The notes under the pieces were generated by a model, which was not told the origin of the DNA, searched no databases, and saw only the letters and a program-made list of their open reading frames with translations. A stretch of DNA of 12,484 nucleotides, taken from DASZZX01 sp036260415 (GTDB taxonomy: Bacteria > Actinomycetota > Nitriliruptoria > Nitriliruptorales > JAHWKO01). Location of the stretch: assembly GCA_036260415.1 (NCBI GenBank), contig DASZZX010000060.1:1-12484 (forward strand), in the 5' to 3' direction. Position numbers and translations under genes: made by a program. Below are positions 1 through 6,902 of the stretch, piece by piece. Position 1 is the stretch's first letter; every line of letters starts with the position of its first letter.

Positions 1-285
1 GGACGGCACGGCGAGGCCGGGTCTTCGGACAGCACTGCGAGCAGACTCGCGGTCAGGCACCTATCAAGTCACGGAGGCCCGGCCTTCGCTGCGCCTACGA
101 GATGCCCGCCACCGGCCGACGGCTCGGTTTCTAGATACGCGGTCGGTGGTTCTGTGAGTCAGACCGGCGCGGACATCCCGGCGCCCACCCTCGCAGGGAC
201 GGGCAGCAAGAGCAGCATCGCAGTGGTTCTGCGCGGAATTTAAGCCGAGGGCTACGGCTGCCTTGTTGGCAGCGGCGAACCTACG
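1..285. other. Upstream spacer, no gene recognised
   Basis: Left-edge sequence ahead of the acetyltransferase. Plus-strand frames 1 and 2 are open over much of it (frame 1 to a TAA at 241-243), but the translations are rich in Arg, Ser and Pro and match no family I recognise. They could be the end of a gene starting left of the window or chance GC-rich openness. I see no convincing promoter, RNA or repeat here. Confidence 0.3.
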
Positions 286-813
286 ATGGCTCACAGCCAC
301 TGCGGGCGGAGCGACGACGTGCTGGAACAGCCCGCCATTCGCGATGCCGACCGCGTCGCTGACGCAGATGCTGTCTGGTCGGTGCTCGAGCCCGTCTTCC
401 GCCGCGGAGACACCTACGCGATCGATCCCGACATCAGCCGCGAGGACGCTTTGGCGTTCTGGTTCGAGCACCAGCTCGTCCGGGTTGCGGTCGGGGACGG
501 CGGGGTGGCAGCGACGTACTACCTCGGGCCGAACCATGCGGGCCGCGGACGTCACGTGGCCAACTGCGGGTACGCCATCCACCCGGATGCCCGAGGGCTC
601 GGCTTGGGCCGAGCGCTCTGTGCCGACTCGTTGAACGTGGCTCGACGAGAGGGGTTCAAGGCGATGCAGTTCAACCTCGTCGTGAGCACGAACCAGGCCG
701 CCGTGCACCTGTGGCAAGACTTCGGTTTCGAGATCGTCGGCACCGTCCCTGAAGCGTTCGACCACCCTCACGAGGGCTTCATCGACGCCTACGTGATGCA
801 CCGCAGACTGTGA
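286..813 (+). CDS. GNAT family N-acetyltransferase
   Basis: Cytosolic acyltransferase of the GNAT superfamily (175 aa), expected to move an acetyl group from acetyl-CoA to an amine; the substrate cannot be read from sequence. The acetyl-CoA loop is clear as RGLGLGRAL (residues 103-111), preceded by the beta-strand GYAIHPDA and followed by the C-terminal motif TNQAAVHLWQDFGFEIVG (about 135-152), where the neighbouring-substrate Asn and the LW..FGF pattern are typical. The length is normal for a single-domain GNAT. The family usually starts with a strand like IR.AD..D, which here begins at residue 18, so the first 11 residues may not be translated. A GTG at 319, with GGGCGGAG upstream, is a good alternative start. 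No operon partner is visible: the next 880 bp are gene debris. Confidence 0.9.
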   Translation: MAHSHCGRSDDVLEQPAIRDADRVADADAVWSVLEPVFRRGDTYAIDPDISREDALAFWFEHQLVRVAVGDGGVAATYYLGPNHAGRGRHVANCGYAIHPDARGLGLGRALCADSLNVARREGFKAMQFNLVVSTNQAAVHLWQDFGFEIVGTVPEAFDHPHEGFIDAYVMHRRL

Positions 814-1074
814 CAGGACGGAAGCCACCAGCTCGCAGTGTGCACTCGGCGCTTCCGGGAGGGCCACCTGTGCCGCGACGCGTGGCCGTGGTTAGGACGC
901 CTCGGTCGCAGACACGTCCACGCTCGTCGGCGGGAGCCGGGTCCTGGAAGGGCCGCCCACGCCCCGGCGTCACCCACGATGCACTCCCACTTGTAGATGG
1001 TCGTTACGCTCCTGTGTGACCGCGGCACGAGAAGGAGCCGAGGAGTGCGGGGTGATGTGCGCGCTCGCGATCCG
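814..1074. other. Non-coding spacer, nothing recognised
   Basis: The sequence between the acetyltransferase stop and the sigma factor fragment. Several frames are open but none gives a recognisable domain, and no start with a good ribosome binding site is present. No strong terminator hairpin follows the acetyltransferase stop codon. Confidence 0.35.
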
Positions 1075-1218
1075 CTATCGGCTCGGAAGGGATCGCGGCA
1101 ACCCGAACGATGGGAGCACGCCGTTCTCGAAGCGGCTCATGGCGGAGATTCGTTCGCCGGTGAGGGTGAGGACGTAGAGGCCGACTCCGTGGCGGATGCC
1201 GGTAGGGGCGCGTACCGA
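1075..1218 (-). pseudogene. C-terminal fragment of an ECF sigma factor with SnoaL-like tail
   Basis: The minus-strand frame reading from 1218 down to the TAG at 1075-1077 gives 47 residues containing VLTLTGERISAMSRFENGVL followed by PSFGLPRSLPSR and the stop. This is the ending I expect from ECF sigma-70 factors carrying a C-terminal SnoaL-like domain (the SigJ/SigX5-type group), which finish with a pattern like G.YVLTL.G.RIS..TRF....LP.FGLP..LP. The frame is closed by a TGA immediately upstream, and no sigma2 or sigma4 region is found nearby, so only the last part of the gene survives. It is very unlikely to be expressed as a functional protein. The family assignment rests on memory of the family pattern, not on a search. 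Confidence 0.55.
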
Positions 1219-1226
1219 TCACGACC

Positions 1227-1412
1227 TACACGGCGTCGTACTTCATAACCGCGCTTGGCTGGGAGGCAGATGATCCCGAACGGATCGGGGGTCATCCTGA
1301 GCGTCACCGCAGTCCACTCGCGGACAGGACTCCCCACTGGTGGGGAGGCTGCCACCCGGCGATGGCCGCCAAGGAGGCGCTCACTCGAGGTCTGTCCGCC
1401 GAGCTTGCACCT
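1227..1412 (+). pseudogene. Internal fragment of a short-chain dehydrogenase/reductase gene, two frameshifts
   Basis: Three consecutive pieces read as one SDR protein if the frame is changed twice. TASYFITA (from 1230) is in one frame, AGRQMIPNGSGVILSVTA (1258-1311) is in the next, and PAMAAKEALTRGLSAELAP (1356-1412) is back in the first. In SDR proteins these correspond to the helix before strand 5, the strand 5 SGVIL.VTA segment, and the active-site helix with its Lys followed by LT..L..ELAP. The usual continuation (GIRVN...) is absent: the homology stops at 1412, two bases before a 19-bp sequence that recurs at 9253. There is no N-terminal Rossmann glycine motif, so this is a decayed internal piece. 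Confidence 0.6.
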
Positions 1413-1413
1413 G

Positions 1414-1432
1414 TCAACCCAAGCCGGGATGG
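1414..1432 (+). repeat. 19-bp direct repeat, copy 1
   Basis: The sequence TCAACCCAAGCCGGGATGG occurs here and again, identical and in the same orientation, at 9253-9271. The flanking bases differ on both sides of both copies, so the match is exactly 19 bp. A chance 19-mer match within 12.5 kb is improbable. This copy begins two bases after recognisable SDR coding sequence ends, as expected for the border of an insertion or a recombination site. Confidence 0.8.
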
Positions 1433-1507
1433 AAGAGAATCGGGGCGCGTCCGCAACCGTGGCTGCGAGTGGCTTGAGGGGGGTGGCGGCGCCGCCCATG
1501 GCGTTTG

Positions 1508-1583
1508 ACTGAGTGTGGTCTCAGTGTCTCAGCGGTTCCACAGGTGCCTGTTGGCACCATGCGTGCTGTCATGTCCGACAGCA
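1508..1583. promoter_or_regulatory. Three consecutive small perfect hairpins upstream of the PepSY gene
   Basis: ACTGAG/CTCAGT (1508-1513 with 1520-1525), GGTGCC/GGCACC (1543-1548 with 1553-1558, loop TGTT) and TGCTGTC/GACAGCA (1564-1570 with 1577-1583) lie within 76 bp. The first overlaps a tandem direct repeat GTCTCAGT-GTCTCAGC at 1518-1533. The cluster sits 110-190 bp ahead of the PepSY start, where a promoter or operator for the cassette would be expected. Their role is unknown: they may be protein-binding sites or RNA structure. I found no convincing -35/-10 pair to anchor them. Confidence 0.35.
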
Positions 1584-1695
1584 GGCGGGAGCGCACCGCC
1601 GGTTCCGAGGCAGAGAGCGCCGAGGTCTCCGGCTGCGGCTTGGCAGGTTGTAGGCAGCGAACCGCTCCCGGCTACCTGAGAGCTGAGGAGTACCG

Positions 1696-2094
1696 ATGAG
1701 GTTCAACCGCAAGTGGCTGGCTTCGGGTCTGGCCGCGGTCGCCCTGGCGGCCGTTGTCGGTGGTGCGGCGCTGGCTCAGTCCGGCCGGTCCGATGCCCCG
1801 GTTGGGGAGCCGGTCGAGAACGAGCTCAACGGCACAGCCGAGGACAAGGGCGAGGACAGTGCGGAGGATGCTGCTGAAGGTGACGACACGCCGATCAGCG
1901 ACGCCGCCGCGCTCGAGAAAGCTTCGGCCAACGCCCTGGGGTGGCTCGAGACCGAGAAGGGTCTGTCCGGTCGTGTGACCGACACGGAGGTCGGTGACGA
2001 AGAGTCCTACTACGAGATCGAGGTCACCTTGGATGACGGCCGTCAGGTCGACGTCCAGCTGGACGAGTGGTTCGACGTGGTCGGCGTGGACTGA
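1696..2094 (+). CDS. Secreted PepSY-domain protein
   Basis: A 132-aa exported protein. Residues 1-27 form a signal peptide: a basic start (RFNRK), an alanine/valine-rich core, and ALA before the probable cleavage site at 27/28. A very acidic, low-complexity linker follows (about 33-65, rich in Glu, Asp and Ala). One PepSY domain occupies about 66-131, with the pattern ISDAAALEKASANAL, then a strand YYEIEVTLDDGRQVDVQLD and the ending WFDVVGVD. PepSY domains are small extracytoplasmic modules often found beside two-component systems and peptidases and are thought to bind or inhibit. The start is set by GAGGAG at 1685-1690. The gene lies 157 bp upstream of a response regulator and its kinase, so a role in modulating that kinase is reasonable but unproven. 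Confidence 0.88.
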   Translation: MRFNRKWLASGLAAVALAAVVGGAALAQSGRSDAPVGEPVENELNGTAEDKGEDSAEDAAEGDDTPISDAAALEKASANALGWLETEKGLSGRVTDTEVGDEESYYEIEVTLDDGRQVDVQLDEWFDVVGVD

Positions 2095-2116
2095 CCACCC
2101 GCACGACAGGCTTGCG

Positions 2117-2138
2117 GGGTCCGGCTGCGGTCGGGCCC
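2117..2138 (+). promoter_or_regulatory. Stem-loop between PepSY gene and response regulator
   Basis: The RNA would pair GGGTCCGGC (2117-2125) with GTCGGGCCC (2130-2138) across a TGCG loop, a 9-bp stem with two G-U pairs. It lies 23 bases after the PepSY stop. Only a weakly T-rich tract follows, so it is not a standard intrinsic terminator. It may act as a partial terminator or mRNA-stabilising structure that uncouples PepSY expression from the regulator and kinase genes. Confidence 0.35.
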
Positions 2139-2251
2139 GTCGTCCTTCTCGGGTGAACACACGTCGGTGCCGAGCCGACAGGCGATCGGCAGCCGCATTC
2201 GACCGATGCCCTGTCTCGCCGGCATCCTTTCTGAGGCGAAGGAGAACGTCC

Positions 2252-2929
2252 GTGCGTGTCCTGGTGGTCGAGGACGAGCAGCGGCTCGCGAAGTCGATCG
2301 CGCTGGGGCTGGAGGACCACGGGTTCGCGGTCGACGTCGACCACCACGGTCAGACCGGCTTCGACAAGGCCCGCTTCGGTGACTACGACGCGATCGTGCT
2401 CGACATCATGCTGCCCGGCCTCAACGGCTACGAGATCGCTCGGCGGTTGCGGAGCGAGGAGGTGTGGACACCGATCCTGATGTTGACCGCCAAGGACGGT
2501 GAGTACGACGAGGCTGACGCGTTGGATCTCGGAGCGGACGACTACCTGCGCAAGCCGTTCTCGTTCGTGGTGCTGGTCGCCCGGCTCAACGCCCTGTTGC
2601 GCCGGGACGCCACCGCGCGACCCGCGCAGCTGCAGGTCGGCGAGCTGGTGCTCGATCCCGGGAAGCGAACCGCCCGGCGGGGCGAGGTCGAGCTGGGTCT
2701 GACCCCGCGGGAGTTGTCGCTGTTGGAGTACCTGATGCGCAACGCCGGGCAGACCCTGTCCAAGATCGAGCTGTTGGATCACGTGTGGTCCGACGGGATC
2801 GACGTCGACCCCAACACGGTCGAGGTGTACATCGGCTACCTACGCCGCAAGGTCGACCGGCCATTCGATGTGCCGATGATCCACACGGTCCGCGGGCACG
2901 GCTACCGGCTGGAGCCTGCTGATGGCTGA
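2252..2929 (+). CDS. OmpR/PhoB-family two-component response regulator
   Basis: A 225-aa DNA-binding response regulator. The receiver domain (1-115) has the acidic pair E7/D8, the phospho-acceptor D51 in IVLDIMLPGLNG, T79 in LMLTAKD and K101 in DDYLRKPF, so all catalytic residues are present. The C-terminal winged helix (about 128-222) carries LTPRELSLLEYLMRNAG, the recognition-helix pattern NTVEVYIGYLRRKVD and the ending HTVRGHGYRL. The GTG at 2252 is chosen because the receiver starts there as RVLVVEDE and GGAG lies 7 bases upstream (2241-2244). The same frame is open back to 1994, but the upstream translation is Arg/Ser-rich and runs across the PepSY gene. The stop codon overlaps the kinase start by 8 bp, implying translational coupling. 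Expected to be phosphorylated by that kinase. Confidence 0.95.
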   Translation: MRVLVVEDEQRLAKSIALGLEDHGFAVDVDHHGQTGFDKARFGDYDAIVLDIMLPGLNGYEIARRLRSEEVWTPILMLTAKDGEYDEADALDLGADDYLRKPFSFVVLVARLNALLRRDATARPAQLQVGELVLDPGKRTARRGEVELGLTPRELSLLEYLMRNAGQTLSKIELLDHVWSDGIDVDPNTVEVYIGYLRRKVDRPFDVPMIHTVRGHGYRLEPADG

Positions 2930-4301
2930 CCGACCCTGGTGGGGTCACTGGTCGCTGCGCACGCGCATCGTCGCTGTCGCGACGGTGCTGGTGACGGTCG
3001 TGCTGGTGGTCGGTGGGTTACTGCTGGGGTGGGCGATGCGTACCGCGCTGGTCGATGAGCTGCGACAGGCCGCCGTGCTGCGCGCACATGACCTCGCCGC
3101 GCTGGCCGCCGACGGGACGCTGCCGACACCGATCCCGGTCGGCGATGCCGACGAGGCGCTGGTCCAGGCCGTGGTCGATGCAAGTGTGATCGCCGCCAGC
3201 GCGAACGCCGACGGCCTGCCACCGTTGGACGTTGGTCGGCCACCGGCCGGCGAGACCGTCCTGTTGCAGATGCGGCAGCTGCCGTTGCCGGACGAACACG
3301 ATGAGGGCTTCGTCGTGGCCGCCACCACCGTCGCGACCGATGACGGTGCGGTCACCGTGTACGTCGCCAGCTCTCTGGAAGACATCGGCGAGACGCTGAC
3401 GCTGACGGCCGGCATCGCCATCGTTGGCCTGCCGCTGCTGATCGCGACGCTCGCCGGCGTGATGTGGCTGCTGGTCGGCCGCACGCTCGCGCCGGTCGAA
3501 GCCATCGGCGCCGAAGCGGACGAGATCAGCGGGCGGGACCTGCACCGGCGCGTGCCCGAACCCCCGACGGATGACGAGATCGGCCGGCTCGCCCACACGC
3601 TCAACCGCATGCTCGCCCGCCTGCAGACCGCCTACGACCGGCAACGCCGGTTCGTCGCCGACGCCGCCCACGAACTACGCACCCCCCTCGCGTCGGTCCG
3701 CACACGCCTGGAAACCGTCCGCACCACCCACCGGGGCGTCGACTGGGATGACGTCACCGACGACCTGCTGGCCGAAACCACCCGGCTGCAGCAGCTCACC
3801 GAACAGCTGCTGCTGCTCGCCCGCGCCGATACCGGCTCGCTGGCAGCCACCCCACAGCCCGTGGACCTCGACGACCTCATCGTCTGCGTCGCCCGCACCT
3901 ACCGTGACGAGCCGGACCTCCACATCGACCTCGCGTCGGTACGACCCGTCCAAATCCACGGTGACCCCATCCTCCTCGAACAGGCCATCCGCAACCTCGT
4001 CGACAACGCCCACCAGCACGCGCACAGCCAGATCGTCATCAGCCTCGCGGTCGAAGACGACCACGCGATGCTGACAGTCGACGACGACGGACCCGGCATC
4101 CCTGCCCACCAGCGCGCCGCCGTGTTCGAACGGTTCACCCGCCTCGACCAGGCCCGGACCAGGAGCCGCGGCGGGGCCGGCCTCGGCCTGGCCATCGTCG
4201 CCGATATCATCACCGCCCACCACGGCGACGTCCAGATCATCGACAACCCCGCAGGCGGCACCCGCGTCCAGATCCGCCTACCCGGCACACAGAGCGCCTG
4301 A
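2922..4301 (+). CDS. Membrane sensor histidine kinase (HAMP-HisKA-HATPase)
   Basis: A 459-aa inner-membrane kinase, partner of the overlapping response regulator. Order: TM1 about 13-39, an extracytoplasmic sensor of about 118 residues (40-158) with no domain I recognise, TM2 about 159-185, HAMP about 186-238 (with TLAPVEAI and DDEIGRLAHTLNRML), and HisKA about 239-303 with phospho-acceptor H250 in FVADAAHELRTPLASVR. The HATPase domain is about 346-455, with N-box NLVDNAHQHA (N362), G1 DDDGPGI (387-393) and G2 GGAGLGLAIV (417-426). All key motifs are intact. The start ATG overlaps the regulator stop by 8 bp. The Tyr/Gly-poor, Asp/Glu-containing sensor and the PepSY neighbour suggest envelope or ligand sensing; the signal is unknown. 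Confidence 0.95.
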   Translation: MADRPWWGHWSLRTRIVAVATVLVTVVLVVGGLLLGWAMRTALVDELRQAAVLRAHDLAALAADGTLPTPIPVGDADEALVQAVVDASVIAASANADGLPPLDVGRPPAGETVLLQMRQLPLPDEHDEGFVVAATTVATDDGAVTVYVASSLEDIGETLTLTAGIAIVGLPLLIATLAGVMWLLVGRTLAPVEAIGAEADEISGRDLHRRVPEPPTDDEIGRLAHTLNRMLARLQTAYDRQRRFVADAAHELRTPLASVRTRLETVRTTHRGVDWDDVTDDLLAETTRLQQLTEQLLLLARADTGSLAATPQPVDLDDLIVCVARTYRDEPDLHIDLASVRPVQIHGDPILLEQAIRNLVDNAHQHAHSQIVISLAVEDDHAMLTVDDDGPGIPAHQRAAVFERFTRLDQARTRSRGGAGLGLAIVADIITAHHGDVQIIDNPAGGTRVQIRLPGTQSA

Positions 4302-4360
4302 CCGAGACGACCGGCAGGCCATCGACCAGGGCCGCAAGGAACTACGCGCATGGGCCGCGA

Positions 4361-5998
4361 TTAGAGCCTGCGGTCGGCGCGGCTCACTTGCCGCTTCGAG
4401 CCTGCATATCGAGCGACACCGTAGGCGATTGCCATGGCCAGACCCATGCCCAACAGCAGGGCTGATGCAGCCACGGCCCACCACGGAAGTCGCTCAAGAC
4501 CGCTCGTGGCCGACCCCGTTGTCCCGGCGAGCTGCACCGTCCCGTTGAGCTTGAGGGATGCGAAGTAGACGTCCTCGGCGCTGCCTTCGGGACGGGCGTT
4601 GCGGCTGTCCTGCCACACGAAGTAGACGGAGTCGTTGGTCGAGGTGATACCGACCGGCGCATGGATATCGACGCTGTTGGACCACACACCGAACTGGCGG
4701 TCGATCGACCGGTCGCTGATGCGAAGGTCCGCGGAGAACGTCTGCCCTTGGTCTGTCGAAGAACTGTAGAAGACGTCCTGAAGGCCCCCACGATCCGCTG
4801 GATTCGGATCGTTGCGGAAATCCAGCCAGGCGACATCCAGGCGGCCGTTGGGAGCGATCGATAGGCCGGGATGGAAGTTGGGCACGCCAGGGATGTCGTC
4901 GTTGACCACCCTGGGCTCGCTCCAGGACCGGCCCGAGTCGGTGGAGACCCGCACCAGAATGTCGCGATCGTCATCCGGCAGCTCATCGTCCGCCGACGCG
5001 ACGGCGCGCGGGTCGGTGTTGCCGTACCACACGACATAGAGGACGTTCGAACGAGGATCGGCCTCGAGTCCCCACTTGCGGGCGAACCCGGTGCCGATGC
5101 CTCCTTCGTCGACCAGGCGCTGTTGGGACCACGTCTTGCCGTGGTCGGTGGAGACCCGATGGTACGCGGACCGGATGGCTTCTTGGCCTTCTGGAACCGT
5201 GTACTGGCGGGACGGGAAGACGACGTGGACCGCGCCGTTGCCATCCACGGCGGGGCGCGGCTCGTACCAGCTCTCGTCTTCCGCCCCCAGGCTCACCGGT
5301 TCGGCGAACGTCTGCCCGCCGTCGCTGGAGGCGGCAAGCATGGCCCGGTTGCGGTCTTCCTCTCCCACCTTCCACCAGTTCATCCACGTGACATACACAT
5401 AGCGTGGATCGTTGGGGTCCACCGCGACCCACGTGCGCCCGTTACGACTCCCCCCGCCGTCCAATTCACCAGCCTTGGGTGCCTCCCACACCATGGTCGT
5501 ATCGAACGTGCGTCCGGAATCTTCCGAACGCGCCAAGAAGATGTGGCGCTGGCGCTCCGCCTTCGGCAAGGTCTGATCTTCAGGATCATTGGCCGGAAAG
5601 GCCATGTACAGAACGCCGTCCCGGTCGAACTCAAGCCAGAAGTTGACGTTCGCGTCGGGGTCACCGGAGCAGTCCGTCCACGGTTCCAACATCGGATCGC
5701 CCCCCGGCGACCAAGACCGTCCATCGTCCGTGGAGACGTGGACATCGCAGGTCCGCTCCGCTCGGACCTCGGTCTCGGCAACCACGAACTCGCCCGTCAC
5801 CGGATTGCGAGCGATCTGAGGGGAAGCATGGGCTCGGGCGGGATCGGGATTTCGGGTGACCTGCACCGCCGCCGTCACCACCCGCCGGTCCACACTGTCC
5901 TGCACATCTGTCTGCTGGGCGCTCGCACCCACACCAGCCAGCAACAGGACGGCGGGTGACAACACGACAACAGCCAGCGGAAGGCGCAGAGATCCCAT
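4361..5998 (-). CDS. Secreted, C-terminally membrane-anchored Asp-box (BNR) beta-propeller, sialidase-like
   Basis: A 545-aa exported protein. The signal peptide is about 1-27 (ending ASA before QQTD), so the body is extracytoplasmic. Six Asp-boxes (S-x-D-x-G-x-T/S-W/F) are evenly spaced, starting at residues 89, 158, 224, 283, 352 and 414: STDDGRSW, SEDSGRTF, SSDGGQTF, STDHGKTW, STDSGRSW and STDQGQTF. One box per 59-69 residues predicts a six-bladed propeller, the sialidase fold. A TM helix (about 505-530) and a basic tail (SKRQVSRADRRL) would hold it on the outer face of the membrane. I do not see the FRIP-like Arg motif or the full catalytic set of a true sialidase, so hydrolase activity is doubtful and binding is possible. 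The start at 5998 has GGAGG 7 bases upstream; a longer in-frame start at 6040 adds 14 polar residues before the signal peptide and is less likely. It converges on the kinase gene with 59 bp between. Confidence 0.88.
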   Translation of the reverse strand: MGSLRLPLAVVVLSPAVLLLAGVGASAQQTDVQDSVDRRVVTAAVQVTRNPDPARAHASPQIARNPVTGEFVVAETEVRAERTCDVHVSTDDGRSWSPGGDPMLEPWTDCSGDPDANVNFWLEFDRDGVLYMAFPANDPEDQTLPKAERQRHIFLARSEDSGRTFDTTMVWEAPKAGELDGGGSRNGRTWVAVDPNDPRYVYVTWMNWWKVGEEDRNRAMLAASSDGGQTFAEPVSLGAEDESWYEPRPAVDGNGAVHVVFPSRQYTVPEGQEAIRSAYHRVSTDHGKTWSQQRLVDEGGIGTGFARKWGLEADPRSNVLYVVWYGNTDPRAVASADDELPDDDRDILVRVSTDSGRSWSEPRVVNDDIPGVPNFHPGLSIAPNGRLDVAWLDFRNDPNPADRGGLQDVFYSSSTDQGQTFSADLRISDRSIDRQFGVWSNSVDIHAPVGITSTNDSVYFVWQDSRNARPEGSAEDVYFASLKLNGTVQLAGTTGSATSGLERLPWWAVAASALLLGMGLAMAIAYGVARYAGSKRQVSRADRRL

Positions 5999-6459
5999 GG
6001 TCAATCCTCCCCACTCGCGGGCCCGACGGTCAGAACCCAATCTGCCCCCCTACGGTCCGGGTTCCCCGCGTCCGGCCCACGTGGACGACGACGTGCGCGT
6101 CGCAGAGGCTTACCAGAGGCGGCAGACGGCCAGCAAGTGCGCTGGTCACATACTGAATCGGGCCGGTAGCCGGGGCGCTGCAATCCACTGACCGTCGCGC
6201 GGGCCGACGTCGGGCTCCAAGCATGGGGGACCGACCCTCTGGGAAGATCGAACTCGACGGCCTGTCAAGGCTGCTCTGCGATGTAGGTCGGTCCGAGAAG
6301 GAAGTCGTCGAGGTCCGAGCTGGCCGGTCGCGGGTTCACCCCGCGACCAACTTCCGGTCGGTCGGACGCGTCAAGACCGTTCTGCGTGCGTCGACGTCCG
6401 GATACGCCCAAACCGCACGTACGCCGCCACCCACCAGCCCAGACTGGCGGGCCTCCGCG
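5999..6459. other. Spacer upstream of the propeller gene
   Basis: About 460 bp without a recognisable gene. It must contain the promoter of the minus-strand propeller gene, but I could not pick out a convincing -35/-10 pair. It includes a perfect 9-bp hairpin at 6326-6348, listed separately. Open frames on both strands give Arg/Pro/Ser-rich translations matching nothing I know. Confidence 0.35.
6326..6348. repeat. Perfect 9-bp inverted repeat (hairpin)
   Basis: GGTCGCGGG (6326-6334) and CCCGCGACC (6340-6348) are exact reverse complements around a 5-nt TTCAC loop. No T-tract follows on either strand, so it is not a classical terminator. The GGGTTC sequence recalls a tRNA T-arm, but the loop size and surroundings do not fit a tRNA. 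It could be an operator or a strand-end structure of a lost element. Confidence 0.5.
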
Positions 6460-6720
6460 TCTCTACGGGCGACCGCCCGTCGCACCGGGACGTCCACGTC
6501 CAGCATCCACGCGGCGTTCGGTGAGGTCCCCTACCGCGGCAGACGTCGCATTCGATCGCGGCACGGACGTCCTCGCCCGCATCCGCCAACGGCCCAACAG
6601 CGGCTTGCTGCGGACGTACTGCCAGAGGAACTCCTGGGGCGGCGACAGCCGCAGGAACCGGGTCTGCTCCTGGACGGTGACGTCGCTCAGCACCACGCTC
6701 CGGAGCAGCCCCGCGACGGC
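6460..6720 (-). pseudogene. C-terminal remnant of a class I SAM-dependent methyltransferase, frameshifted
   Basis: Three minus-strand pieces in different frames line up as the end of one methyltransferase. The first is LLRSVVLSDVTVQEQTRFLR leading into LSPPQEFLWQYVRSKPL (about 6720-6595). The second is ADAGEDVRAAIECDV (about 6586-6542), whose frame takes over near 6590-6598. The third is MLDVDVPVRRAVARR (6506-6462). The order matches UbiE/Methyltransf_11-25-type proteins of about 270-280 aa, which end with a FADV....TR.LRLP.P.EFLWQYV.S.PL.....AD...RAA.E.DV....... LDV.V.VATARR pattern. The SAM-binding N-terminal half is missing. At least two frameshifts make it non-functional. The assignment is from remembered family patterns. 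Confidence 0.5.
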
Positions 6721-6850
6721 GGTCCGCCGGTTCCTCAGCGCCGCCACCGCCGCCGGCGTCAGCGACCATGAGGCGGTCGGCGCGGTGACCCGCCACGTCT
6801 TCGGCATCGACCTCCACCCGGTGGTGTTCACCCTGGCCCGCGTCACCTAG
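6719..6850 (+). pseudogene. Fragment of an N6-adenine DNA methyltransferase gene
   Basis: The plus-strand frame ending at the TAG 6848-6850 reads AVRRFLSAATAAGVSDHEAV followed by HVFGIDLHPVVFTLARVT. In large N6-adenine DNA methylases of restriction or phage-defence systems, the SAM motif DP.CGSGTFL is followed by a helix like HAVRRFL..A...G and then V.GIDLHPVAVTLARVTYLLA, which fits closely. Here the CGSGTF motif, the NPPY catalytic motif and everything downstream are absent, and the frame ends right after the motif. Upstream of 6719 the same frame is only antisense to the other methyltransferase remnant, so the two fragments abut at 6719-6720. It is a trace of a lost restriction or defence methylase. 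Confidence 0.5.
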
Positions 6851-6902
6851 CCGGTCCGGCATCGACCAGTCGGACGGCGGCGTCGGCTCCGGCAGGGCCC
6901 GA

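Noticed and set aside
64..867. Long minus-strand open frame across the acetyltransferase gene
   Set aside because: It is antisense to a clear GNAT protein and its translation shows no domain; high GC content creates such shadows.
1414..1432. The 19-bp repeat as a CRISPR repeat
   Set aside because: Only one copy occurs at each place, with no spacer-repeat periodicity, and no cas genes are present.
2117..2138. Intrinsic terminator after the PepSY gene
   Set aside because: No run of T follows the stem; kept only as a possible regulatory structure.
1994..2251. In-frame upstream extension of the response regulator
   Set aside because: It overlaps the PepSY gene and is Arg/Ser-rich; the receiver domain begins at the GTG 2252 with its own ribosome binding site.
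4871..5959. Long plus-strand open frame opposite the propeller gene
   Set aside because: It mirrors the codon pattern of the minus-strand gene, which has a signal peptide and six Asp-boxes; the plus-strand translation has no recognisable domain.
6326..6348. tRNA T-arm
   Set aside because: With a 7-nt T-loop the stem would not pair, and no acceptor or anticodon arm is nearby.
6223..6771. Plus-strand ORF of 182 codons
   Set aside because: The translation is Arg/Pro-rich without a domain and is antisense to the methyltransferase remnant.
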